Notes under the pieces: model-generated
Told to the model about the DNA's origin: nothing
What the model saw: only the letters and a program-made list of their open reading frames with translations
Database searches by the model: none
Part shown: in pieces, positions 23,925-35,700 of the stretch
Position numbering within the stretch: the stretch's first letter is position 1
How the letters are laid out: every line of letters starts with the position of its first letter
Made by a program: the position numbers and the translations under genes
From: Owenia fusiformis
Taxonomy: Eukaryota; Annelida; Polychaeta; Sabellida; Oweniidae
Direction of reading: 5' to 3'
NCBI GenBank assembly: GCA_903813345.2
Contig: CAIIXF020000001.1
Coordinates: forward strand, 47,635,885 to 47,699,884
DNA: 64,000 nucleotides

Positions 23925-25220
23925 TTAATAACATGGTCTCTCATAGTCAGGCCATTCTGATGGCTTTGCCGTGCCATCATCAATAAATTGTTTCAACACG
24001 CCGAGTGTATAGTCCAATTGTTCCATTGTTACTTGGTCAGTCACAGTCCATCTGAGTAATGAACGATCTCTTGGCGCAGCGGGAAATGTGAATGCAGTTG
24101 GGAATATGCCCTTAGATTTAAGGGCTCTGTCCAACCCAACTGTATTGTCATAATCGCCAGTGCAAAATCCGAATATTTGACTTGGCTGGTCAAGATAGTA
24201 ACCATGGTAGCCGATATCTCTCATCTTCTGTTTTAAATAGGTGAATTTCTTGTGGAGGGACTCACGCCTATCCGTTGCCCCTTTCACGATCTTCAATGCT
24301 GTCAACAGGCGGACTGCTTCGTAATCCTGGACTGCGTAACTAAACACCGATTTGGTTGTGTTTCCGCGGAATAACTTAATAAATTCTTTCGTACCCGTGA
24401 AAAGTCCACCAGTGGAGGCAAGACCCTTGGTGAGGCCGGCTGTTCTAAAATGCACCCTATCTTCTAGTCCTTGCTGACACACTATTCCGTTCCCAAGATC
24501 TCCATGTGCCCCAAGACCGTGGGATTCGTCGACAATTAACGCTGATCCGTATTTGTCCGCAAGATCACAAATGTCTTTTAACGGTACTATCGTACCAAGA
24601 GAACTGTACAAACTGTCCACGATTATGAACCCTGGGCCACGCTTTGCCATTTGGGCTTCTAGATCTTCTAAGTTATTGTGCTTGAAGACGATCATCTCCC
24701 CCTTAGCTGCTGATATGCCATATCGAAATGTCTTATGGGCAAGGAAATCAAGATAAACAGGGATATCGTTATTTGAGAGGAGGATTTCCATTAGACCACA
24801 ATTGGCATCCATCCCACTTTTTGTCAACACAACTGCTTCAGCGTTAAGCCATTCAGCCGCCGCTTCCTGAAATTTGACCATCGGGGAATCCTTCGTACGG
24901 GGCCATACAGCTGTCTTACCCCAGGCAGCTTTACCATCGTCAATTTGTGAAAGGATAAATTCAGCTTGGGCTTCGTTGATTCTACGGTCGTGCCCTATAG
25001 CCAAAAAATCACAGCTGGAATAATCAATGTCCCCCTTTTTGTGATCAGTCCAATTGAATCCGACAGCAAAGTTCATTGTTCTGGCATTACGAACCGTAGA
25101 GTCGGGAAGCGCAATTTTTGAAGTTATTTCAACTTTTGGAACATCTTTTGTCGCCGCCTTGTACATACCACGTCGGCCGCTGGCCACGAGCGCTGGTTGC
25201 CATAGTCTTCGGAAAGCCAT
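23925..25220 (-). CDS. Intronless CqsA-like alpha-oxoamine synthase (PLP enzyme)
   Basis: 431 codons plus TAA, uninterrupted. The start is the first ATG, in an ideal GCCATGG context; the frame is open slightly further upstream but without another ATG. The fold-type I PLP features are present: SGMDAN (135-140), the AHK that stacks on PLP (His162), VDESHGLGAHG (Asp231, His234), and the Schiff-base lysine in AGLTKG (Lys265). The stretch GPGFIIVDSLYSSLGTIVPL is far closer to Vibrio CqsA than, as I recall them, to animal GCAT/KBL, ALAS or SPT. CqsA condenses an acyl-CoA with an amino acid to make the CAI-1 autoinducer precursor; the substrate here is unknown. Residues 1-25 are Arg-rich and lack acids, like a mitochondrial presequence. 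A lone intronless gene among intron-rich ones suggests horizontal transfer or retroposition. Confidence 0.85.
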   Translation of the reverse strand: MAFRRLWQPALVASGRRGMYKAATKDVPKVEITSKIALPDSTVRNARTMNFAVGFNWTDHKKGDIDYSSCDFLAIGHDRRINEAQAEFILSQIDDGKAAWGKTAVWPRTKDSPMVKFQEAAAEWLNAEAVVLTKSGMDANCGLMEILLSNNDIPVYLDFLAHKTFRYGISAAKGEMIVFKHNNLEDLEAQMAKRGPGFIIVDSLYSSLGTIVPLKDICDLADKYGSALIVDESHGLGAHGDLGNGIVCQQGLEDRVHFRTAGLTKGLASTGGLFTGTKEFIKLFRGNTTKSVFSYAVQDYEAVRLLTALKIVKGATDRRESLHKKFTYLKQKMRDIGYHGYYLDQPSQIFGFCTGDYDNTVGLDRALKSKGIFPTAFTFPAAPRDRSLLRWTVTDQVTMEQLDYTLGVLKQFIDDGTAKPSEWPDYERPCY

Positions 25221-26835
25221 GGCGATGCGTCCAATAAGTGATTGCAATTTCCAACACGTTAAGTCCCTTACACTTTTTCAACTGTCACACTTGTAGTCTG
25301 ACTTGTAATATGTTGCAATTTATTGATCTCTGATCGGTTAAGTGTTCAAGAACGGGGTTGACCTGATGAGGTCGAGTCCACAGTTTGATTAGTGTCTCAT
25401 TTATTAAACTCATTACTCAGTTCCTGAACTGTCTATGTATTAATCAGTTTATCTTATGTTTTATTTCGTACAGATTTTAAACTTACTGACCTCGTATAGA
25501 TAGGCGAGTTTTCTACCAACAAAGAATTAAACGAGAACAAATGTCAATCGCATGGCCTATTTGATGAACAGCATTATGTTATAACAATTTCTCCAAACAG
25601 AAACCTTTTGGGGAAACTATCATTCAAAAAATTGTTTAAACACATATCATAAAAGGAAATGCTGGATTATTATAAGCCAATACCAACGAAAGGAAAATAT
25701 TTGCCAACATATTGCTTTCTTCTTTCCGAATTTATCCCCCGAATTTATCCGTCACACAAAACTGGGGTACGTACTGCCGGGCGGTAACAAATAACCATAC
25801 CCCAACATCAGACTTTCGCCGACGGATAAGAAAAATAGTCCAATAGCCTTGAAAAAGACCTCCACATTACTTGTGTTTCCAAATCTGATTGAACTGAATC
25901 TTTAATATTGTTATCAATTGTGTCAATGAAGTAAAATAAATAAATAAATAAATAAAGCAATTAGCACATCAGAATATGAAAAGGCACAGAATCAAAAAGT
26001 TCAAATGTGCAGTCCAGAATTCATGGTTCATCACATTTGCTGTTTAGTCTTAATGACGTATTTTGTAACGACTTGATTTTGCTAATCATTTAGCCTTACA
26101 TTTATCATCCGCTATATTTTATATTAATGGGTTAGTGCAACACGACTCTGATAACCCCATTTACTTTATCACGACACCCCTTCACAATTAAAATATATAA
26201 ATTAAGTCAGTTGAGTAGAGATAAGAATAAAAGAGCAATTGTCCTTTGCAGTAGACCAGTCAAAATTGAAGTATAAGGGTAGTTTAGAAAATACAACACC
26301 AAGAAAATACATGTAATTTTACAATGTGAGAGGGTAAATCAAAGCAGAGTACATTAATTGTACTCTATTTCATTGACGATTTCATTTCAAAGTTATATAC
26401 TTTATCCAACATGTCCAAGAGAGGGAACAATCTTTTTTGAAATACTTTCATAAAACCATTACATGATTTTGATGCGGTCCCCTGAAGAATCACCTTGACC
26501 AAATTGACATCGGAGTATTTACAATCTGAAGTCGTGTAATCATGATACTTTACCAGACTTTAACTGGCATTATATCCGCATATGTAGCCTTGAAAAAGTG
26601 ACGTCCACTTCCTTAATTATCTGTTCCTTTATTTCAGATCGAATGACTTGTCCCCGGGGACTTGTATTGAATCTGTATTGAAATAAACTCAAAGAATTAA
26701 TACATGATATAACTCAACGCTTGCAGGAAAGTGATTAATTGCGACCGATGTAACTAATGGTTGCACACTAATGGTTGCACGTAATGTAATGTTGAGTGAT
26801 TACAATACAACGAATGTCAAAAAATAAATTCAAAT
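25221..26835. other. Intergenic, no gene seen
   Basis: AT-rich sequence upstream of the CqsA-like gene. A short AAAT tetranucleotide run lies near 25,937-25,957. No exon-like or RNA-gene signal was recognised. Confidence 0.4.
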
Positions 26836-27625
26836 TCAAAGATGTCTGAACCCCACATAGCTCAATAAAGTAATTGCACTCAATCTGGATCAATGATTAC
26901 AGTTGTGTCTGAACCCCACATAGCTCAATAGCTCAATCGTTGCACTCAATCTAGCTCAATGATTATAGTTTATGTCTGAACCCCAAATAGCTCAATAGTT
27001 GCACTCAATCTAGCTCAATGATTACAGTTGTGTCTGAACCCCACATAGCTCAATAGTTGCACTCAATCTAGCTTAATGATTACAGTTGCATCTGAACTAC
27101 ACAAAGCTCAATAATTGCACTTAATCTAGCTCAATGATTATAGTTGTGTCTGAACCCCATACAGCTCAATAGCTCAATAATTGCACTCAATCTAGCTCAA
27201 TGATTATAGTTGTGTCTGAACCCCAAATAGCTCAATAATTGCACTAATCTAGCTCAATGATTATAGTTGTGTCTGAACCCCATATAGCTCAATAGCTCAA
27301 TAATTGCACTCAATCTAGCTCAATGATTACAGTTGTGTCTGAATCCCACATGGCTCAATAATTGCACTCAATCTAGCTCAATGATTATAGTTGTGTCTGA
27401 ACCTCACATAGCTCAATAGTTAAACTCAATCTAGCTCAATGATTACAGTTGTGTCTGAACCCCACATACCTCAATAGTTGCACTCAATCTAGCTCAATGA
27501 TTACAGGTGTGTCTGAACCCCACATAGCTCAATAATTGCACTAAATCTAGCTCAATGATTACAGTTGCATCTGAAACCCACATAGCTCAATAATTGCACT
27601 CAATCTAGCTCAATGATCACACTTT
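26836..27625. repeat. Minisatellite, about 13 units of 54-70 bp
   Basis: Units share GTGTCTGAACCCCACATAGC, TCAATAATTGCACTCAATCT and AGCTCAATGATTACAGTT. Length variation comes partly from an optional extra AGCTCAAT. It lies between the CqsA-like gene and the composite repeat at 27.7 kb. Confidence 0.9.
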
Positions 27626-27706
27626 TAGCTCAGTGTCTTCAATTAAGTAAGCTGAGTACAGCTCAATTTTATGAGCAGCAATAGCTCGAGTTTTAACATT
27701 CAATAA

Positions 27707-29203
27707 AATTAGTACCGTGGGTACTGGGCTCACATGGTGACAGAAAATAAAAAAGAAACGGATGTAATTTTTTTGCTGATTTTTTGTAACAAAATTATTT
27801 CAAGCCACTTGCCACTATTTTGGACTGACTGAGAGACAGATGGACAAATCGATGTTAAGTAAAATGGCTGAAAAAAAAACGGATATAATTTTTTGCCAAT
27901 TATTTGTAAAAAAATTATTTCATACAACTACTCTTTACAGTGACATGGCTTTTTGCAATGCAAGACACCTGAAATTATTTGTAAAGCTAGGAAATGGGCC
28001 AAAATTGAATTTCGCGAGACAAAAGTGGCGACCATTTTGAAATCAGGCAAGCTTTTGAACTGGAATCCTATCGACAGAGGTTTTAAGCAAATGGTCCAAA
28101 AGAGGATTACGCGAGACAGATGGACAAATCAATGTTAACTAAAATGGCTGAAAATAAAAAAACGGATATAATATTTTGCCGATTTTTTGTAACAAAATTA
28201 TTTCATACAACTACTCTTTACAGTGACATGGCTTTTAACAATGCAGGACAGCTGAAATTATTTGTAAAGCCAGGAAATGGGCAAAAAGTGAATTTCGCGA
28301 AACAAGAATGGCGACCATTTTGAAAATAGGCGAGCTTTTGAACCAAGAGTCATAGGAGAGTTTTTTGTATTGATGTTGAACAAAATTAACTTAAAACGTG
28401 AATCCTATCGACAGAGGGTTTAAGGTAAATGGTCCAAAAGTGGATTTTGCGAGACAGATGGACAAATCAATGTTAACTAAAATGGCTGAAAATAAAAAAA
28501 TGGATATAATTTTTCGCTGGTTTTTCGTAACAAAATTATTACATACATCTACTCTTTACATTGAAATGGATTTTTACAATGTAGGACACTTGAAATTATT
28601 TGTAAAGCTAGGAAATGGGTCAAAAGTGAATTTCGCGAGACAAAAATGGCGGCCATTTTGAAAATAGGCGAGCTTTTGAACCACGAGTCATAGGGGAGTT
28701 TTCTGTATTGATGTTGAACAGAAATAACTTAAAACAGGAATCCTATCGACAGAGGTTTTAAAACGTGCCACTGTTATTGATGGAAAGTGGATTTCGCGAG
28801 TCAGATAGACAAATCAATGTTAACTAAAATGGCTGAAAATAAAAAAATGGATACAATTTTTCGCTGATTTTTTGTAACAAAATTATTTCATATATCTACC
28901 CTTTACATTGACATGGATTTTTACAATGTAGGACACCTGAAAATATTTGTAAAGCTAGGAAATGGGTCAAAAGTGAATTTCGCGAGACAAAAGTGGCCGC
29001 CATTTTGAAAATAGGCGAGCTTTTGAACCAGGAGTCCTAGGGGAGTTTTCTGTATTGATGTTGAACAGAAATAACTTAAAACAGGAATCCTATCGACAGA
29101 GGTTTTAAAACGTGCCACTATTGTTGACGGACAGACGGACGGACAGACAGACAGACGGACAAGTGAGTGATTGCAAAAGCTCACCATGTGAGCTAATAAT
29201 AAC
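27707..29203 (+). mobile_element. Composite dispersed repeat, copy 1
   Basis: Starts AATTAGTACCGTGGGTACTG, then GGCTCACATGGTG; ends in a GACGGACAGACGGAC-type microsatellite, then AAAAGCTCACCATGTGAGCT. Inside are four diverged internal copies of roughly 300 bp, each with ATGGCTGAAAATAAAAAA and GGCGAGCTTTTGAACC. GCTCACATGGTG and CACCATGTGAGC at the two ends are inverse. The second copy is at 35,623-36,805. Small ORFs in it are by-products of the internal repeats. Confidence 0.75.
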
Positions 29204-29756
29204 AGGTGGACCACAAATGCAAAACACTTAAAACTGCATAACTGTCAATAACTATGGATGTTTCTCAATTAAACAGCACATAACTTTTAATCACCATTCA
29301 AATATATTTTCATTCCTTCCACCATTTAATTGTATAATATTCCACAAATAAAGTACAGGTATACTAATGACAACTGAACTATAAAATATATGTAAGGAAA
29401 AATATCTCATTTAAGGAACCCAATTGTAAGCTGATTACAACTCCCATGATTTTGCTTGCTGTATACAGTGTAATGGTTTATCAATATATTTAAATAACTT
29501 ATGTTGTATAAATAACTCAAATTGTATTGTTACAATCCAATATTCCAGTACACATCACCACCACAGTTGTCCCAAATATGTCTTGTCATTTGTATGTTGA
29601 ATATGTGTACATAACTGATATATAAGTACACATGTTTCTGCAAGATGTTAGTCCATACAACATTGGTAGAAGTCAGTTCTATTAAATAAGTCTATACAAC
29701 CATCTATAGATGTCATCCCAGAATGAAATATATACGCTTATAGATGTCTCTAATGT

Positions 29757-32700
29757 CTAGTCCCAGCTCTCCCAGTCATCTTCCTGCAACACAATACAAT
29801 ACAATTTTAATATTAAATAGACCTCTCCACTAAATACAATCCATTTTGCCAATCCAAAGGATTGGCTAGCTTTATGATGTCATAATCTATAGGTAGCAAT
29901 ATTTGTAGATAGGACTAAAGGTTTTGAAATCTTTGAAAGTTCCTATAGGTATAAACCCTAATAATCAAGCAATCTAATGACCACTGTGCAATATTATTTG
30001 GGGAAAATTTATTCATATTTTCGATACAAAACCTTTGTATATATCAGATAAATTAGTTTTATGTACAGTAAACCTTTTCCATGCATTTATAATAATTTAA
30101 GAAGTTTCAGCCATGAACATTTTGTCTAAAATGACATATCAGAGTAGCATCAAGCATTTCATAATGTACAAAGTTTTTGCATCTAAAGCATGAATGTATT
30201 TTTAATTACAGTGGTAGTGGAAAACAATTCCTGGGGGTCATAATATTGCACGATTTACTTTCAAGTTCTCATCATTTAGATCAAAGTTTAACAACATAAT
30301 TTTTGTTCTTCCAGAACTGTTGACATATGGACATCATTTTAATTAAAATGAGCACAAATGGATATGCCATAATATGAACATGTGATACCTCTTCATCTGC
30401 CACATCTTCCATCTTTCCAAGACTCATTTTCTTAGCTGCCTCTGAAGCCAGTTTCAGTTCCTCTTCTGTCAGCTCAATATCAAAATCTTTCTCCCAATCC
30501 TCGTCAACACTAGAGGACTCTGGAAGAGAGGGAATTCAATGGTTGGTAATGGTATGGTGAAAATCAAGACTTATGTGGCACATGTCCACACACAAATGCC
30601 CAGAAAGATGCCTGTCAATGCACAAAAGTGTGATAAAAATATTATATCACCATTTCCTATGTGCAAGATGGCATGGCATTATGCATTTTGGTAATTTTAC
30701 AAAATGAAGAATCGTAAGAAAGTATATTTTGCTCTAGCTGTCCCTTGTCTTTAGGTACTAATGGATAATAGATCCATTTCTTTCTTATGGTCTCTGGGAT
30801 TATTTGGGTGCATATAATACTTGGCTTTTACAAAATGGCTGTATACAAAATTACTGAATTGCCCTTCCTCAGTTATGTTGAGTTGTAAGCTATGAATACA
30901 TACCTTTATTGCTACTGCTACTGGTCCCATTGCTGCCATCAGACAATGGTGTCTCACCATCTGTCACAACAATCATATCTCCTTTATCTTTCATCTTCAG
31001 CTGGTCAACAGCAACTGTAAGAGGCTCTTCTATAGGCCTCTTTTTGTCCACCTCTTCGACTCTTTCAGAAGGGGGCTCCACAGGAAGATCTGCAGTTGTT
31101 TGCACATCCTTAATGTTATCCTTATTCACTTCAACAGTGATATCACCCTTTGCATTTTCTCCTTGGCTTGCCCCAACAGGCTTAATGTTGTCAGTTGGTT
31201 CGCTTTTGTTTGGTACATCATTTGTCTTGGATGAGCATTGCACTAGTTCTGATATTTCAGCTTTATTCTCTGTGTCTATTTTCAAAATAGATTTAGTGTC
31301 AACTGATTGTTTGGCTGAAGTAATTTCTGGAATTTTTTCTGGTTCATTTTCAATGTCACTTTTATCAATTTTTGGTCCAATGTGTTCTGAGTTTTCAGAT
31401 GATGAGGGGACAATCAGATCAACTGAGTCACTCTCGTCCATATTTAGAGGTACTGCAACTTTCACTTTTGTTATTTCATCAATGTTCATACCCTCATTCT
31501 CTTTCACAGAATGTGTATTAGTTACAGTGCCAACTCCACCCAACTCTAGGGGAGAATGCTCCCTGTGGTTAATCCTTGTGGGAGAGTGCTCAGGGGAACC
31601 ATCAGCAAGATCTGCCCAATCATCCTCTGGAGAAAAATTGTTAATGCTTTCTTTGAAACTAAAATTCCAATCTTCATAATATCATGTTTTGAGTGATGGC
31701 AGAAATCGCAAAAAGGAATCATATGAGAAACATAAACTTACAAAATCTCTAATAACCATATCAACTCATAAAGCCAGAAAATCTAGCCATTCAATAAATT
31801 TAGACAGGCAACAAATGTTAAGGTAAGATTGATTAAAAACATATTCAAACCCTCACCATCATCCCAACCCAGGTCAGTCTCTACATCATCAGCTCTCTTT
31901 ACCAGTTCCTTTTTACGTGCCTCATCTTTCTCGAACTGTTGAACCTTGTAAAAGTATCGATGCCAGAAGTCCTTGTGGGACACAGTGGATGGAACCTTCG
32001 AATAAACAAAAGATACATTTTTGGAAACGCCTGTATTCAATGGTAAAGACTAAGGTAGTCTAATTGTAAGATATTGTTATAGATTGCTCCTGAAGTAAAA
32101 GCATATCATGAGAGGTACTAAAATGAGGAACAGTCAATTCTCCTAAAGTACATGTACATGTATATGCTTCTATGATAAAACTAATGAGTAAGATGAATAC
32201 TTAGCATGCCAATATAAACTGTAATTGGTAATTCACAACAATTACTATGAACTGCACAAGAATATACCACCAACACTACAGGTTGTACCACTAGTTTTGC
32301 AAGTTTTAGACTTATAATATGATTAGTGAAATGATATATGCAAGTTCACTGAATGTCCCAAATAAAGAAATACAAACATAAATATCGGTTGAGAGAAATA
32401 ACATCATCTTCAGGCAACAGGCTTTACCCAGTTTTGTGATCAATTAGTAGGAAAAAGTTTTCAACAATGCAATATAAGCCCTCTGAATAGTATTTTGCAT
32501 AAATGAAGGAGCAGCCTAAAAACAATGTGCATGTACTTGCAATCAATACCCTTGATGATGATTGCTTTAATCATAAGCTGACTTAAATTTTACAATGCAA
32601 GATGCGATATTGACATAATAATGCATTTCAATAACTGCTTTTTTTTCTAGTTATTTAATAATTTATCTTCTGGGTTTATTGATGGGAAATTGGTCTCATG

Positions 32701-35700
32701 ATAAGCCAAAGTGTCTCTGCAACAAGATGCTCTGCCAGCTTTTGGTAGGAGGGAGACTTTTTGGCTTTTAAACCAGTGTCTAGTTCAGGCAGTCAACATT
32801 CTCAAGCTCTGATTAATGTATTTGAAATATGTGATTTGTATTCAAAATCTACATTCTGGAAGACAGGCATCTCGTTGCAGAGACAAAGTGGCTGGCATCA
32901 AGTTGACACCCAGCTGCTATAAAAGACATAAAATCATGGAAAAACAAAAATACTAAATTCTGATGTAATAGCATTATGGTACACATCACACTCACACTGT
33001 ACATTGTACTGATCTACAATACTCAATAAACTCTTGAATTATAAGAGATTCCTTAATACATGTAGCTATTTAACAAGTAATCTGAGCTATATTCATGATG
33101 CACAACTCACCAACTGTGTGTAGAGGGACCTGATCTCAGTCTTAGTAACAAGCAACTCTGAAATGGTGCCCTTGTTAGCATCAAGCACAAATGTTTCCTT
33201 CCATTCTTGATACTGTGCCCTTTGTCCATCAGGATCAATGCAGTATGTATCTGGGTCAACCTGAATGGCATGGAGTCTTGCCTGTAATGTGGAGGCATAG
33301 TGCTTTAGTCTGGATTTATTTCATACAGTTTGAAGACTACATTGACAGATCATAAATTGTCTTCAATTCAATTTGGCATATAAATTAGAACAAATAAATA
33401 ATTATTCAGGACAATTTATTCTTTGATTTAAATTTTATGATAACTTCATCAAAGGTAAATAAGATGATGACATAACACTAAGTTTAACACCTCTGTAAGT
33501 TAAACACCTCTTCTTGTAAAACACCTCTCTCTTATCCAATATTTCTAGCAACCACTTCCTCTGTAAGGTTTGAAGGCCAAATGCATGTAAACATACACCA
33601 TTTCAAAGATGTGAGACTCAGTTACATACAAGTTTTGACTGATATACAGTACATCATCAATATAACATTTTCAGGCTTGAATCTAAACACATGCACTAAT
33701 TTAACATTGCCTATGACTACCAAACAATCTAGCCCGTTCCAAACCTGTATTCTTCCTGGAAAATACATCTCTGTGGATTGCTTATAAAAATAAAACATGG
33801 TAGAACTAGAAGTACTACATACATACTAATTTATTGTGCTATAGGTCTCATATTATAGTGTTTGACATGCACTTTAAGTATCAAAAATACAAAACTTGAA
33901 ACTAGTTGCATAAAAAACAAGAACTCTGGTATGACAGAGCTCCGAACAAGGAAATGGAGGTTGATACAAAAGTACTGAAATAGCTTTCTCTCATGGAATC
34001 TGTATGAATTTCATGTGTAGATAGAAGGTTCAATGTTATAAACAATGGTGTGCTTACATAGTAGCTACTATCCATGTGCTTTAATTCATAGCTATTATTG
34101 CCTTATTGGTGTGCTTTAATTCATAGTAGCTACTATTGGTGTGCTTAAATAGTATCTACTACTGGTGTGCTTACATAGTATCTACTTCTCCATTGAGAGA
34201 AATGATGCTTTCTGTCAAGGCAAATAATGGGGAAAATCCCAATTAAGGAATTTAATTTTTTGAATTTTTAGCAATTTTACATCTTGGGGATGCCTAGATG
34301 GAAAATGTTATTCTAAAGCCAAACTAGAAAGACAGCAACTCCACGGAGTAGCAAATCCCACCGAACAAAACATATTATGCTTATTATAGCTTGTGGAAAT
34401 GTTGAAATGTTTGTGCACTTTGTGATAGAAGCATGAAATTTGGCACAAAGTTAGTTCATACCATTGTGAACTAGGCATCATCATATAAAATTTGAACCAA
34501 ATCCGTTCACTGGTATATGAGTTATCAAAGATTACGTTTTTTACGAAAATTGGCCGCCATCTTGAAATTTAGCCACCATCTTGAAAATTATTTCTTGAAC
34601 AGACCTACTGTGTCCCTAGGCATAATCATATAAAATTTCAACCAAATCTGTTCACTGGTATTTGAGTTATCAAAGATTATGTTTTTTACGAAAAATTGCT
34701 GCCATTTTTAAATTAAGCGGCCATCTTGAAAAAATTTTGTCGAACATAGCTACTGTGTCCCTAAGCATCATCATATAAAATTTGAACCAAATCCGTTCAC
34801 TGGTATTTGAGTTATCAAAGATTACATATTTTTACGAAAAATGGCCTCCATTTTGAAATTAAGTGGCCATTTTGAAAATCTCTTTTTGTGCGAAACTCCT
34901 TTATCCCTAGGCATCAGCTTATAAAATTTGAACCAAATCCTTCTACTTGTATTTGAGTTATCAACGATTACATTTTTTACGAAAATGGTGGCCATTTTGA
35001 ATTGAGCGGCCATATTGAAAATTCCTTCTCAAGCAGAGGTCCTACACTCACAAGGCATAAGACTATAAAATTTGAACCAAATCCGTCAACCGGTATTGGA
35101 GTTATCGCCTGGACACACGGACGGACGGATGAACGGACGGAAGGCTTCTCTATATCCCCCTCGAACTTCGTTCGGTGGGATAATTATTGATACTCTGAAA
35201 GTACAACACTGAATCCTTCATTGAACACCCTGTCTACACATTGAAGAAAACTAGAGGGTTATATTTTGTGTCACCTTGTATTTGTGATTTTCTCTTAACA
35301 ATATCATTGCAATGGTTGAGTCACGGTGAAACATGCTTATTTTAAACCTGCACATCGCTCCAAAACACAATCTTGGGTTGTTTCGGGGGTGAACTTTATC
35401 ATTTTGAGCTTAATGAAAGATTATAGAATGATGAAAAAATGGGGCAAATCTTGTGTAGAAATACTTACGATAAATGTGTCATTTCAAAGATTTTTCATTG
35501 AATTGCTTCGATCGGGGCCGACGATATGATTTTGGAAAGGTTTCTAAATGAAGAACGTGACGTCACTTCCGAATCATAGCATTCAAAATAAGTAGCTTTT
35601 AATTACTTCCACCATTCATAAAAATTAGTACCGTGGGTACTGGGCTCACATGGTGTTGCTCAAAAGTGAAAATAAAAAAGACGGGTATAATTTTTTGCAG

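Noticed and set aside
25221-25247. Upstream extension of the CqsA-like frame by nine codons
   Set aside because: It would have to start at TTG; the first ATG at 25,220 has an ideal GCCATGG context.
27730-29214. Series of 60-97-codon ORFs
   Set aside because: They recur with the internal units of the composite repeat and are not conserved as proteins between units.
30909-31679. 256-codon plus-strand ORF
   Set aside because: Antisense shadow of BSDC1 exon 6. The minus strand has matching splice sites, frame continuity and conserved flanking exons.
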